Assembly (NCBI GenBank): GCA_041666125.1
Contig: JBAYHN010000052.1
Coordinates: forward strand, 1-9,349
DNA from: JBAYHN01 sp041666125
GTDB taxonomy: Bacteria; Patescibacteriota; Gracilibacteria; UBA1369; UM-FILTER-53-11
DNA length: 9,349 bases
Direction: 5' to 3'
Below the pieces are notes generated by a model that saw only the letters and a program-made list of their open reading frames with translations, was not told the DNA's origin and searched no databases. A program made the translations under genes and the position numbers. Within the stretch, counting starts at the first letter, position 1; each line of letters opens with the position of its first letter. Below are positions 1-6,802 of this stretch, piece after piece.

Positions 1-242
1 CTACTCAGGAATGATTGGCATTTTGTATTTTTTTCGAGCTTTAATCTGCCCGGTTTGTGGATGTGTATTTTTTTATGCGAGTTCGTCGCATGAGATCTTC
101 CAACCAAGTTTGGGGGCTGTTACTTTTTGTGCGAGTTCGTCGCTCTTCATTAAAAAATACATTAAAATATGCCGAGTGCTAACACGAAAAAACAGTGAGA
201 CATAATGCTGTACGCCGAGTCACAAAAAGTAACAGCCCCAAA
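1..242. other. Gene-poor region downstream of yebC
   Basis: Apart from the inverted repeat and the hairpin repeats, I see no supported gene here. The plus-strand open frames at 11-205 and 205-465 lack family resemblance, and the second is largely antisense to yebC. On the minus strand a 25-codon ORF (150 to 73) has no recognisable product. A weak hairpin with a following T-run (ACAG/CTGT, 211 to 187 on the minus strand) is too short to call a terminator. Confidence 0.5.
75..143. repeat. Two copies of a 13-base self-complementary hairpin repeat
   Basis: GCGAGTTCGTCGC occurs at 77-89 and again at 131-143. Each copy folds as GCGA / TCGC around a GTTCG loop; the first copy extends to a 6-base stem (ATGCGA / TCGCAT, 75-91). 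One copy lies outside and the other at the inner edge of the left arm of the larger inverted repeat. A T-run precedes the first copy on the plus strand, so neither copy forms a normal terminator with a following U-run. The function is unknown. Confidence 0.5.
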
Positions 243-244
243 CT
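107..244. repeat. Inverted-repeat element (24/25-base arms), possibly MITE-like
   Basis: Positions 107-131 and 221-244 are reverse complements apart from one base in a run of G/C (five G on the left, four C on the right). The 89 bases between them code for nothing convincing. TTCCAAC occurs just outside both ends, at 98-104 and 246-252, offset by two bases and one base, which resembles a degenerate target-site duplication. The right arm includes the last base of the yebC TAG stop. In the yebC transcript the arms could also pair into a long stem, but no U-run follows it, so a classic intrinsic terminator is not supported. A short non-autonomous mobile element is the best reading; a 3'-end RNA structure is the alternative. 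Confidence 0.6.
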
Positions 245-983
245 ATTCCAACAACCCTTCCGGAATATCAAAATTCGCCGCAACGCTAAGCACATCATCC
301 TCCTCTTCCAGCAGTTCCATTAAATTTAAGATTTTTTTTGCAATCGCCGGATCATTAACATCCACAAGATTTTTAGGAATCTTTGTTAACTCTGCAGACT
401 CAATTTTAAATCCACCGCCTTCCAATTTTTTTCTAACCGCCCCCAGCTCATTTGGCGCTGTGTAAATCAAAAATCCACCGTCTATTTCTTGCAGATCCTG
501 TGCACCGGCATCAATAATTTCCATTTCATCATCATCGCGATTCCCTTTTGCTTTAACATTTATCATTCCTTTTACATCAAACAGAAAACTGGTTGAACCC
601 ATCGCCCCCATGTTGCCACCATTTTTTTGCATTACATTTCTAACAGCCTGATTTGTCCTGTTTTTATTGTCGGTCAAAGTTTCGATTAAAAGCGCAACAC
701 CGCCCGGGGCAAATCCCTCATAAGTAACTTCTTGCATTTGCTCAGCACCTTTCGCTGTACCCAAACCTTTTTTAATAGCACGATCAATATTTTCGCGTGG
801 CATATTGTCGGCACGAGCATTATCAATCGCCAAACGAAGTGACGCATTCATTCCCGGATCCCCACCGGCCTTGCGAACTGCAGTCTCTATTAAGTGCGCA
901 TGTTTTGTAAAAATCTTTCCGCGTTTTTTGTCGGTCGCTCCTTTTTTTAATTTAATTTGTGCCCAATGCGAATGTCTTGCCAT
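243..983 (-). CDS. yebC: YebC/TACO1-family translation-associated protein
   Basis: The 246-residue product matches the usual YebC length. It has the family N-terminus (MARHSHWAQIK, then KRGKIFTK at residues 20-27), the central YEGFAPGGVA segment (88-97), TDNKNRT (104-110), the GGNMG...G.FLF stretch (122-135) and the C-terminal ANFDIPE (236-242). YebC proteins were long called transcriptional regulators; more recent work on bacterial members and on mitochondrial TACO1 supports a role in translation, easing ribosome stalling at proline-rich stretches. It is cytoplasmic. An upstream in-frame ATG at 1061 would add 26 residues with no family match, so the start at 983 is chosen because it gives the conserved Met-Ala N-terminus. 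No Shine-Dalgarno precedes it, and a TATAAT box lies only 10 bases upstream. Residues 3 and 6 (Arg, His) differ from the common MAGHSKW form. The TAG stop lies at the edge of an inverted repeat, so the extreme C-terminus may have been altered by an insertion. Family assignment is very secure. Confidence 0.97.
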   Translation of the reverse strand: MARHSHWAQIKLKKGATDKKRGKIFTKHAHLIETAVRKAGGDPGMNASLRLAIDNARADNMPRENIDRAIKKGLGTAKGAEQMQEVTYEGFAPGGVALLIETLTDNKNRTNQAVRNVMQKNGGNMGAMGSTSFLFDVKGMINVKAKGNRDDDEMEIIDAGAQDLQEIDGGFLIYTAPNELGAVRKKLEGGGFKIESAELTKIPKNLVDVNDPAIAKKILNLMELLEEEDDVLSVAANFDIPEGLLE

Positions 984-993
984 AACAAAGCCA

Positions 994-1022
994 ATTATAC
1001 AGCACCCAAATTGCCATCGGAA
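994..1022 (-). promoter_or_regulatory. Probable yebC promoter with near-leaderless start
   Basis: On the minus strand a perfect TATAAT occupies 999 to 994. Only 10 bases separate it from the yebC ATG at 983, so a start site 6-7 bases downstream would leave about 3-4 untranslated bases. The -35 region is weak: TCCGAT at 1022-1017 gives a 16-base spacer but a poor match to TTGACA. The -10 box is convincing; the promoter as a whole is moderately supported. Confidence 0.5.
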
Positions 1023-1052
1023 GCACAAGGGACGCAAAACTATAAATTCCCC

Positions 1053-1081
1053 TTGAGTCAACCTGTCTATCGTGATATAAT
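1053..1081 (+). promoter_or_regulatory. Probable sigma70-type promoter of the L,D-transpeptidase operon
   Basis: TTGAGT at 1053-1058 and a perfect TATAAT at 1076-1081 are separated by exactly 17 bases. The -10 box is preceded by TGA, giving an extended -10 (TGnTATAAT). Transcription would begin near 1088, leaving an untranslated leader of about 89 bases before the ATG at 1177. No other equally good promoter is seen before the downstream large genes, which fits a single operon. Confidence 0.72.
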
Positions 1082-1087
1082 AATATG

Positions 1088-1176
1088 AAAGACAAATAAG
1101 TCAAAGTAACCGACTTAGGCAAAAAATGTACTAATAAACACCAATAAAAATATAAATTAATTAAACAAAAAAACAT
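1088..1176 (+). other. 5' leader of the L,D-transpeptidase operon with a small hairpin
   Basis: This A-rich untranslated leader contains a short hairpin: TAAGTC at 1097-1102 pairs with GACTTA at 1112-1117 around a 9-base loop. The remainder (about 1118-1176) is A/T-rich and looks unstructured, which may help ribosomes load where no Shine-Dalgarno is present. I recognise no riboswitch or RNA family here. The hairpin is short and may be fortuitous. Confidence 0.35.
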
Positions 1177-2286
1177 ATGAAAAACTCCAAATCCAAAACT
1201 TTACATCGTGTTTTTGTTGGCTTATTGATTGCTTTTGCTGCGCTGGGAAGCATATTTTCTGGAGTTTTTGTGAGCCAAGCATCACGCGTTATGCAGACAA
1301 ATTTACTGCAAGAAGAAGTGACTACAAAAAAGCATTCCATATCCAGTAAATTAATTGCTCAGCTCGTAGTTCCTCCAACAATTTTAAATCCTCTTACAGT
1401 TTGCGTTTATGTTCCGCCGGAAAAACCGGAATATAAAGGTGAGGTCATTGTGAAGGAAAATCAAATTTCTGCCGAACAAGGTGGAGAATTTGAAGTTTCC
1501 ATTTATGTAAAAAATACCGGCAACACAGTTTGGTTTGGTGATTCCAGCGGATGTGGCGGCGTAAATTATATTAGACTTGGGACTGCACGCGACCAAGACA
1601 GAAACAGTATTTTCTTTAATCCAGGCGATAATCGCTGGTTGGCGGAAAATCGAATAGCGATGGTTGAACCACGCGTTGAACCGGGAGAAATCGCAACTTT
1701 TACTTTTAAATCACATGCTCCGCGAGTTAATGATATTTTCCGCGAATATTTCCAGCCAATGGTAGAAAACACATCGTGGCTATCCGCTAAAGACACACTG
1801 GCCAAAGTTGATATTTACGTTGGCGCAAATGCATGGGAAAACGAAAAATCATTATTTTATCTTGGTAAATCCGGGCAAGCTTCTTCTATTGATGCAAGCC
1901 AAACTCCTGAAATCTTCGTTGATATTTCCGATCAAAAAATGCTCGTTAAACTTGGCGAAACTGTTATTCGCGAATATTTGGTTTCGACAGGAACATTTAA
2001 AACTCCAACTCCTATTGGAACTTTTAAAATTCTCAATAAACAAGAACTGCGAATAGGCGGAGCGGCTCCACATTATCGTATGCCAAAGTGGCAAGGATTC
2101 ACACAGTGGGGTCATGGCCTACATGCACTTCCTTATCTCGCAAGTGACCGTGGAACATTCTGGACAGAGGCTTTGACTCACATTGGCCAACGTGTTTCGC
2201 ACGGATGTATACGACTTCTGCCGGAAGATGCAGACGAATTATATAACCTTGTTACCGTTGGAACTCCTGTTACCGTTCAGCCATAA
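1177..2286 (+). CDS. Membrane-anchored L,D-transpeptidase (YkuD domain) with NBR1-like Ig domain
   Basis: A 369-residue exported protein. Residues 11-34 form a single hydrophobic segment after a basic N-terminus, either a signal anchor or an uncleaved signal. Residues about 90-215 resemble the NBR1-like 'four-tryptophan' Ig fold: EFEVSIYVKNTGNTVWF, then NPGDNRW, VEPGE and a late NTSWL. Residues about 245-369 are a YkuD domain with the catalytic signature H335-x6-H342-G343-C344-I-R-L; Cys344 is the expected nucleophile, and HGLHALPY (313-320) supplies further conserved histidines. YkuD enzymes make 3-3 peptidoglycan cross-links or attach proteins to meso-diaminopimelate outside the membrane; which of these applies cannot be read from sequence. 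The ATG at 1177 follows an A-rich leader without Shine-Dalgarno. It is the first gene of a probable operon, 21 bases before the next ORF, and is served by the promoter at 1053-1081. The YkuD call is secure; the Ig subtype is somewhat less so. Confidence 0.94.
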   Translation: MKNSKSKTLHRVFVGLLIAFAALGSIFSGVFVSQASRVMQTNLLQEEVTTKKHSISSKLIAQLVVPPTILNPLTVCVYVPPEKPEYKGEVIVKENQISAEQGGEFEVSIYVKNTGNTVWFGDSSGCGGVNYIRLGTARDQDRNSIFFNPGDNRWLAENRIAMVEPRVEPGEIATFTFKSHAPRVNDIFREYFQPMVENTSWLSAKDTLAKVDIYVGANAWENEKSLFYLGKSGQASSIDASQTPEIFVDISDQKMLVKLGETVIREYLVSTGTFKTPTPIGTFKILNKQELRIGGAAPHYRMPKWQGFTQWGHGLHALPYLASDRGTFWTEALTHIGQRVSHGCIRLLPEDADELYNLVTVGTPVTVQP

Positions 2287-2307
2287 AGTTTTAGCAAGAC
2301 CCTCTGT

Positions 2308-5300
2308 ATGGTATATACAAACAAAATAAAAAATATGATGAGAAAAGCATACGTCAAAGTTAGATCTTTCCTATGGGCCTTCCCGATATTAGCTGTCGTA
2401 TTGTTTTTATTATTATTTGGAGTGTCTAAAGCATATGGGCCTGACGTAAGTACTCTTTATGTGGCTCAAAGCTCAATAAATAATACATCTACTGTCTATA
2501 CTACGTTTGGCCCAATACCTGTTTATAGAATTACTACTGAAACTTACAGTGGTGATTCTTCTATATCGGCTATATCTGTGACACCAAACTCTACAACAAT
2601 TGATGATGCAAACGTTACATTGAGTTTTTATGAAGACGTTGATGGTAACTGGGACTTGAGTCCTGGCGACATCAATTTGGGCGGCAGCGGAACTTTTACG
2701 GCCGACAATACAGAAACTACATTTACATTCTCCACTCCCTTCGTAACTGAAGGACCTGCTTCTTCTTATCATGGATATGGTTCCATGTTGATAGTTGCAA
2801 ATGGAACAGGTGTAAATACAAATACTTTTAGTGTAACTGTTCCAAATACGGCCGATTTTACATGCGACGATGGTGATAATTCTTGCGGTTCCGGCGGCAC
2901 ATTGGGCGCAGGGTCAACGGTACTCACCGTATCAAGCACGGCACCAAGTATTACTGTGGCAAATGGGAGCAATACTCCCACCAATATATCTGTAGGCCCA
3001 AGCTCAACAGCTAAAGCAATTCATCAAGTTGCTTTTGTTAATAGCTCGGCGACTTCAGAGATTATAACTTCGATACAGGTAACGCCTACAGGCAACGTAG
3101 AAGAAAACACTGACTACACTTTAAAAATATGGAGAGAGGGGGCGGCCGGAACTATGGGTGCAGTAGATGGCAATGATTCTCTGTTAACCCTTACCTCTGG
3201 CGCATGGGCAAATAATGCAAATGGCACAACTACCTTTGCTATTACAGGTGGCGGGTTTAGAGTTGCCGGATCTGGGACTACAAACTTTCTATTTGGAATT
3301 GCCGGAAACGGAAGTGCATCCGGCGGAGAAACTCATGGGCAGTCAGTAGCAGTAAGTGGAATCACTACATCAAGCGGAACAACTGTTACTTTGGCCGAAG
3401 GCCAATCTGATCCATTAACAAGTAATACGGCAACTGTGGATGCAACGCCGCCTAGTATCACTGCGGTTTATTCCAAATCAAATTATGGATCAATATCGGT
3501 AGATGTTACTTTTAGTGAACCGATAGACGACAGCACTTATTCATATATATATGCGGATTTTGAATTGGATGCAGATCAAACAAATGATGGCGTTAATGAA
3601 TACACCGATGGTGGTTCTTCTTCAACCAGCGTCACCTATCCGTCAATAGACAGCGATGCAAATGATGAATATTTTAATATCTATGGGAGTGGTGGCCCTT
3701 CAACTACCGGCTTAATATATGTGCATTATGATGGTACCTCGGTAAAAGACTTGGCGGGAAATTCCATGGTGGCATGTAATGCGTGTGGTACGGAATATGA
3801 TGCGGCTCAACCGGCCGTTAGCGATATAGTTGGAGCAACGGATACGAGCGGAAGAAATAAATTCACTTATACTTTTAGTGAAAATATTTTTTTTGATAAT
3901 ACAAACCAAGATGGAACGATCGATACCGGCGATACTGAAATTGGAGAAAGTGTAACTTCGGCGAGCAATTTTGGTGCATTTGGACAGACAATAGAAAGTT
4001 CATACTGGCTAATCGAAGGATTACTTAAATCATGGGGCACTGGAGATATTACACAGCCGGTGGAAGCGTGTAATACGTTAAGCGTGTCCGCTGCAACTTT
4101 AACTGTAACTTTTAATACTCAACCCGGATGTTATTTTTCGGGAACAACTTGGCCAAGTGTAGAGTCCATGGTGTCTATAGACAACATGATGACTCCAAAT
4201 AGCCTTTTGTATGCCACGGACGGACCTACTTTGGCATCAAGGCAATTTACAACAAATAGTGGAAAATACATATTCTCAAATCAGATATTGAACTGGGATA
4301 CAACGGCTCCGTCGACGGTTACTGCGGGAAGTGTAACGGCCGGTGCAACTACAATAACTCCAACATGGACGCCCATAACGGATACTCATTTTGGAGAATA
4401 TATCATTGCATATAGAACAACAACTGGTGTGAATATATCAAATGGGACATTGTGGTCATCGGCAAATGATGCAGCTTTGGCAACGGCCACTACCGCTTCT
4501 ACAACTATAACCGGATTATCTGGATCCACATCATATTTTTACGTTGTTTATGCAAGAGATGCGGCTGGAAATTTAAGTGTAGCTTCATCGGAAATAGAAA
4601 CGGCAACATCATTACCGGTTCCACTTTTGAGTGGCGCCGCTTACCAGGATTCGGATGGGAACGGACAAGTTGATAAAATTAAATTAACTTTTGATCAAAC
4701 AATTAACACTTGTACGGCAACTGTTGCAGACTTCGCATATACGGCAGGCAGCATTACAAATTCTGCTATTACCGGAGGAACTGTCACGTGTGCCGGAAAT
4801 GACACATATGTATATATAAATCTTGGAACGTCGGGTGGACCAAATATAACAAGCCATTCATCTGCGCCAACGTTGGCGTATACGGATTATGTATCAAGAG
4901 AAATTTCAAATAGTGTTAATGGGGCTGTTGCAAGTTTTGGTTCGCAAAATGTGACGGATGGAGCAGGACCTGTGGTTGTTTCAGCTCAAATTAAAGATAA
5001 CGACAATACCGGAAAAATCGACGGCATTACCATTTCATACTCCGAAAGTCTCGCAGATACTGCATCGGGAGCAAACGGTTTTAACGTAACATCTTCTTCA
5101 AATCATGGAACGTGCAATACTGAAGCGGCAGATCCATCAGCTTCGTCCACTTTAAATCTTACGTTCGTTTGTTCCGGCACCAATACGGCTGTTGGCGATA
5201 TGAATTTAGTATTCACAACCAACAGCGGAATAAGAGATGCGGCTGGCGTTCAATCGCCAACTGTTACCCTCACAACTTCAAGCTCCCCTTCTATTACAGA

Positions 5301-6777
5301 CGGCGCACAGCCAGTTTTGGTTAGCGTTACAAAAGGGATTGCTTCAAATAAAAACAAAGTAACATTGGTTTATTCTGAGCCGATGTATCTTGATCTTAAT
5401 GGTAGCCCAAGTGACATGGCTGGACACATAGATGACGGGGATATAACTTCTAGCGAAAGCATGACTTCTACTGCTGGAGTAGGCGGCATTAGTTCTGCCG
5501 GAGTAATAAGAAAAATTGGATCTTTTAGAACTACTGGTACGGTTCTGCAAAATGCAGAAACAAATAATACAGTTGCCGTTTCTGCGGATGGATTAACAGT
5601 GACTGTAACTCTTAACGACGTTGCCGGTTCATATTTTACAAATTCTGGCACTGCGCCATCGAGCACATTTACGGCTACAGACACAGCCACTGCTCCTTGT
5701 GTTTTGGCTCAAACTCCAAATGCAACAACCTCAACACAGAGAGTAAATGTTGCGGGAGCGGCAATTGTTTCTAGTGGCAGCTGGGATTTGACTGCGCCGG
5801 ATTCGCTCGCAGGATTTGCAACAGGCTCAACCGGAGATGGAACAGTTCAGCTTTCATGGACGGCCATAACTCCATCATCTGACTTTTATTCATTCAAGAT
5901 TTATCATAAAACAAGTGCCGGAGTTACCATTAGCAACGGCACGGGTTGGACTCCGGCCACCAGTCCAAATCCTTTATTGAACAGTGCAACAATTGGAACA
6001 GAAATTACGGGTTTGGTTTCCGGAGGCATATATTATTTCGCTGGATATGTTAGCGATATAGCCGGCAATGTGAGCACCGTTTCATCTGAGGTTAGTGCAG
6101 CCGCTGCTGCGCAAGGTGCATTTAGGGAAAGCACTCCGCCTGGAATCCCAACAGAAATAAAAGTTGAATCAGTTAACGGTAAACCTGTATTAACTTGGAT
6201 AGATCCAACAGATAGAGATTTGGACAGAATAGAAATACTCCGAGGTATAAATGAAATCCCCGTTGGCGGAGACCCTATAGCCAGTCGATCAAAAAGAATT
6301 CAAACATTCACAGATACCACTTATGAATTTAAGGATGGGGACATTGTTAAATATATTTTAAGGGCAAAAGATTCTCCTGGTGGGAACACTGGCAGGAATT
6401 CAGCCGTCGTTACAGTTACAATAGTTGGAATTATTGAGCGTCAAAGTGCACAGCAAACAACTGAACAAACAACCAAACAAGAAACTGAGCAAGAAGAACA
6501 ACAGGTGGAAGGGCAAACACAAGAAACGAACTTGTCATTAACTGACGAAGAAAAAAATCTTATAAAAGAAAAAATAGCCTTGATCGAAAAATCAATAAAA
6601 ACAATTGATAAGGTTTTGGGCCTTTATAATATTCAAATTAAAAAATTAAGTATAAATAAAACAAAGAATAAAACAAAAATCGCAGAAATTAAAAGTGTTA
6701 TGCGACGTATAGAAAAAAATAAAGCTAAGCAAGTCTTAAACTTAAACGAGCTTAAAGCTAAATTGGAAATTAAGTAA
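2308..6777 (+). CDS. Giant secreted Ig-like/fibronectin type III surface protein with helical Lys-terminated tail
   Basis: A 1,489-residue exported protein. A basic stretch and hydrophobic core (about residues 11-40) end in VSKAYG, a plausible signal peptidase I site after SKA. Then come two copies of a beta-rich N-terminal module (about 47-211 and 212-378), an Ig-like domain with a VTFSEPI strand (379-500), and an acidic Ig-like module plus fibronectin type III-like domain (502-771) that recurs at 998-1269. Between these copies lie two Ig modules with DxDxxGxxD loops (781-789 and 897-905). A third fibronectin-like domain spans about 1275-1373. The tail is a Gln/Glu/Thr-rich linker (about 1374-1408) and a Lys/Glu-rich helical region (1409-1489) ending in KLEIK. 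No sortase LPxTG signal is present. The start is uncertain: ATGs at 2308, 2335 and 2338 are in frame, none has a Shine-Dalgarno, and 2335/2338 follow an A-rich leader like those of the neighbouring genes. It ends in tandem TAA stops. An adhesive or structural surface role is inferred; the exact function is unknown. Confidence 0.9.
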   Translation: MVYTNKIKNMMRKAYVKVRSFLWAFPILAVVLFLLLFGVSKAYGPDVSTLYVAQSSINNTSTVYTTFGPIPVYRITTETYSGDSSISAISVTPNSTTIDDANVTLSFYEDVDGNWDLSPGDINLGGSGTFTADNTETTFTFSTPFVTEGPASSYHGYGSMLIVANGTGVNTNTFSVTVPNTADFTCDDGDNSCGSGGTLGAGSTVLTVSSTAPSITVANGSNTPTNISVGPSSTAKAIHQVAFVNSSATSEIITSIQVTPTGNVEENTDYTLKIWREGAAGTMGAVDGNDSLLTLTSGAWANNANGTTTFAITGGGFRVAGSGTTNFLFGIAGNGSASGGETHGQSVAVSGITTSSGTTVTLAEGQSDPLTSNTATVDATPPSITAVYSKSNYGSISVDVTFSEPIDDSTYSYIYADFELDADQTNDGVNEYTDGGSSSTSVTYPSIDSDANDEYFNIYGSGGPSTTGLIYVHYDGTSVKDLAGNSMVACNACGTEYDAAQPAVSDIVGATDTSGRNKFTYTFSENIFFDNTNQDGTIDTGDTEIGESVTSASNFGAFGQTIESSYWLIEGLLKSWGTGDITQPVEACNTLSVSAATLTVTFNTQPGCYFSGTTWPSVESMVSIDNMMTPNSLLYATDGPTLASRQFTTNSGKYIFSNQILNWDTTAPSTVTAGSVTAGATTITPTWTPITDTHFGEYIIAYRTTTGVNISNGTLWSSANDAALATATTASTTITGLSGSTSYFYVVYARDAAGNLSVASSEIETATSLPVPLLSGAAYQDSDGNGQVDKIKLTFDQTINTCTATVADFAYTAGSITNSAITGGTVTCAGNDTYVYINLGTSGGPNITSHSSAPTLAYTDYVSREISNSVNGAVASFGSQNVTDGAGPVVVSAQIKDNDNTGKIDGITISYSESLADTASGANGFNVTSSSNHGTCNTEAADPSASSTLNLTFVCSGTNTAVGDMNLVFTTNSGIRDAAGVQSPTVTLTTSSSPSITDGAQPVLVSVTKGIASNKNKVTLVYSEPMYLDLNGSPSDMAGHIDDGDITSSESMTSTAGVGGISSAGVIRKIGSFRTTGTVLQNAETNNTVAVSADGLTVTVTLNDVAGSYFTNSGTAPSSTFTATDTATAPCVLAQTPNATTSTQRVNVAGAAIVSSGSWDLTAPDSLAGFATGSTGDGTVQLSWTAITPSSDFYSFKIYHKTSAGVTISNGTGWTPATSPNPLLNSATIGTEITGLVSGGIYYFAGYVSDIAGNVSTVSSEVSAAAAAQGAFRESTPPGIPTEIKVESVNGKPVLTWIDPTDRDLDRIEILRGINEIPVGGDPIASRSKRIQTFTDTTYEFKDGDIVKYILRAKDSPGGNTGRNSAVVTVTIVGIIERQSAQQTTEQTTKQETEQEEQQVEGQTQETNLSLTDEEKNLIKEKIALIEKSIKTIDKVLGLYNIQIKKLSINKTKNKTKIAEIKSVMRRIEKNKAKQVLNLNELKAKLEIK
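2446..3441 (+). repeat. Two tandem N-terminal beta modules within the giant surface protein
   Basis: Copy 1 (about 2446-2940) and copy 2 (about 2941-3441) share the same order of features: a short introduction, a strand block ending in I(S/T)xIxVTP, an acidic strand (LSFYEDVDGNWD in copy 1, LKIWREG in copy 2), a Thr-rich strand (TTFTFSTPFV versus TTTFAITGGGF), and a closing Gly/Asn-rich strand. The resemblance is at protein level only and boundaries are approximate. Confidence 0.55.
3811..4620 (+). repeat. Duplicated Ig plus fibronectin-like unit, copy 1
   Basis: Residues about 502-771 form an acidic Ig-like module (YTFSENI, DGTIDTGD, ESVTSAS) followed by a fibronectin type III-like domain starting at TAPSTV and ending in ARDAAGNLS...SSE. 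The same two-part unit recurs at 5299-6114 with nearly equal length, showing an internal duplication. The copies have diverged clearly in protein sequence, so the event is old. Confidence 0.7.
4621..5298 (+). repeat. Ig module pair shared with the downstream paralogue
   Basis: Two Ig-like modules (residues about 772-997) correspond in order to the first two modules of the next gene (6920-7594). Shared signatures are CTATVADF, ITSH..APTL.YTD and ASFG / ANFG in the first module, and NHG(T/S)C...ADP plus TAVGD in the second. Each module has one cysteine pair at matching places in both proteins. The junction Asp-Gly-Ala-Gly-Pro is at 4957, 342 bases before the next junction at 5299. Confidence 0.72.
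5299..6114 (+). repeat. Duplicated Ig plus fibronectin-like unit, copy 2
   Basis: Residues about 998-1269 repeat the organisation of copy 1: VYSEPMYLD, DDGDITSSESMTSTAG, TVTVTLND and a fibronectin-like domain ending in VSDIAGNVS...SSE. The Ig part is also very like the last module visible in the next gene (9002-9349), which shares YSEPMY, GDITS(S/N)ESMTSTAG and NNTVAVS. Confidence 0.72.
6532..6774 (+). other. Lys-rich helical/coiled-coil C-terminal tail of the giant surface protein
   Basis: Residues 1409-1489 are rich in Lys, Glu, Ile and Leu with hydrophobics spaced about every 3-4 residues, and contain no proline, which suggests a long helix or coiled coil. The composition contrasts sharply with the Thr/Ser/Gly-rich beta domains before it. 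The tail follows a Gln/Glu/Thr-rich linker and the protein ends in lysine. It is probably the cell-proximal stalk or anchor, by inference. Confidence 0.65.
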
Positions 6778-6802
6778 TAACTAACTCCAAAAACGCAAAA
6801 CT

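Noticed and set aside
73..150. 25-codon minus-strand ORF (Met-Lys-Ser-Asp-Glu-Leu-Ala start) overlapping the left arm of the inverted repeat
   Set aside because: It has no Shine-Dalgarno, no recognisable family and is created largely by the repeated sequence. The same frame continues after its TAA to another stop at 1-3 without a start codon other than a late ATG.
174..182. GAGTGCTAA, identical to one half of the CIRCE operator bound by HrcA
   Set aside because: The partner half TTAGCACTC is absent at the required 9-base spacing (only about 3 of 9 bases match), and no heat-shock gene is visible. A single 9-base match can arise by chance.
187..211. Possible yebC terminator: ACAG/CTGT hairpin followed by a T-run on the minus strand
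   Set aside because: The stem is only 4 base pairs with a 12-base loop, too weak for an intrinsic terminator.
205..465. Plus-strand ORF with a serine run
   Set aside because: It is antisense to the acidic C-terminal part of yebC; the serine run mirrors its Glu-rich codons.
984..1061. Upstream ATG giving yebC a 26-residue N-terminal extension
   Set aside because: The extension has no YebC similarity and contains the TATAAT box; the Met at 983 begins the conserved family N-terminus.
952..1176. 74-codon minus-strand ORF with hydrophobic stretches
   Set aside because: It spans the divergent promoter region and the start of yebC in another frame, has no family resemblance, and its hydrophobicity follows from AT-rich sequence.
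2473..2984. Minus-strand ORFs opposite the surface-protein genes (also at 5344-5690, 6781-7143, 7286-8997)
   Set aside because: They are shadows of long repeat-coding plus-strand genes, with no recognisable domains and no promoters.
6778..6802. Possible terminator between the two large genes
   Set aside because: The 25-base gap has no hairpin or T-run; tandem TAA stops are followed directly by an A-rich leader, which favours co-transcription.
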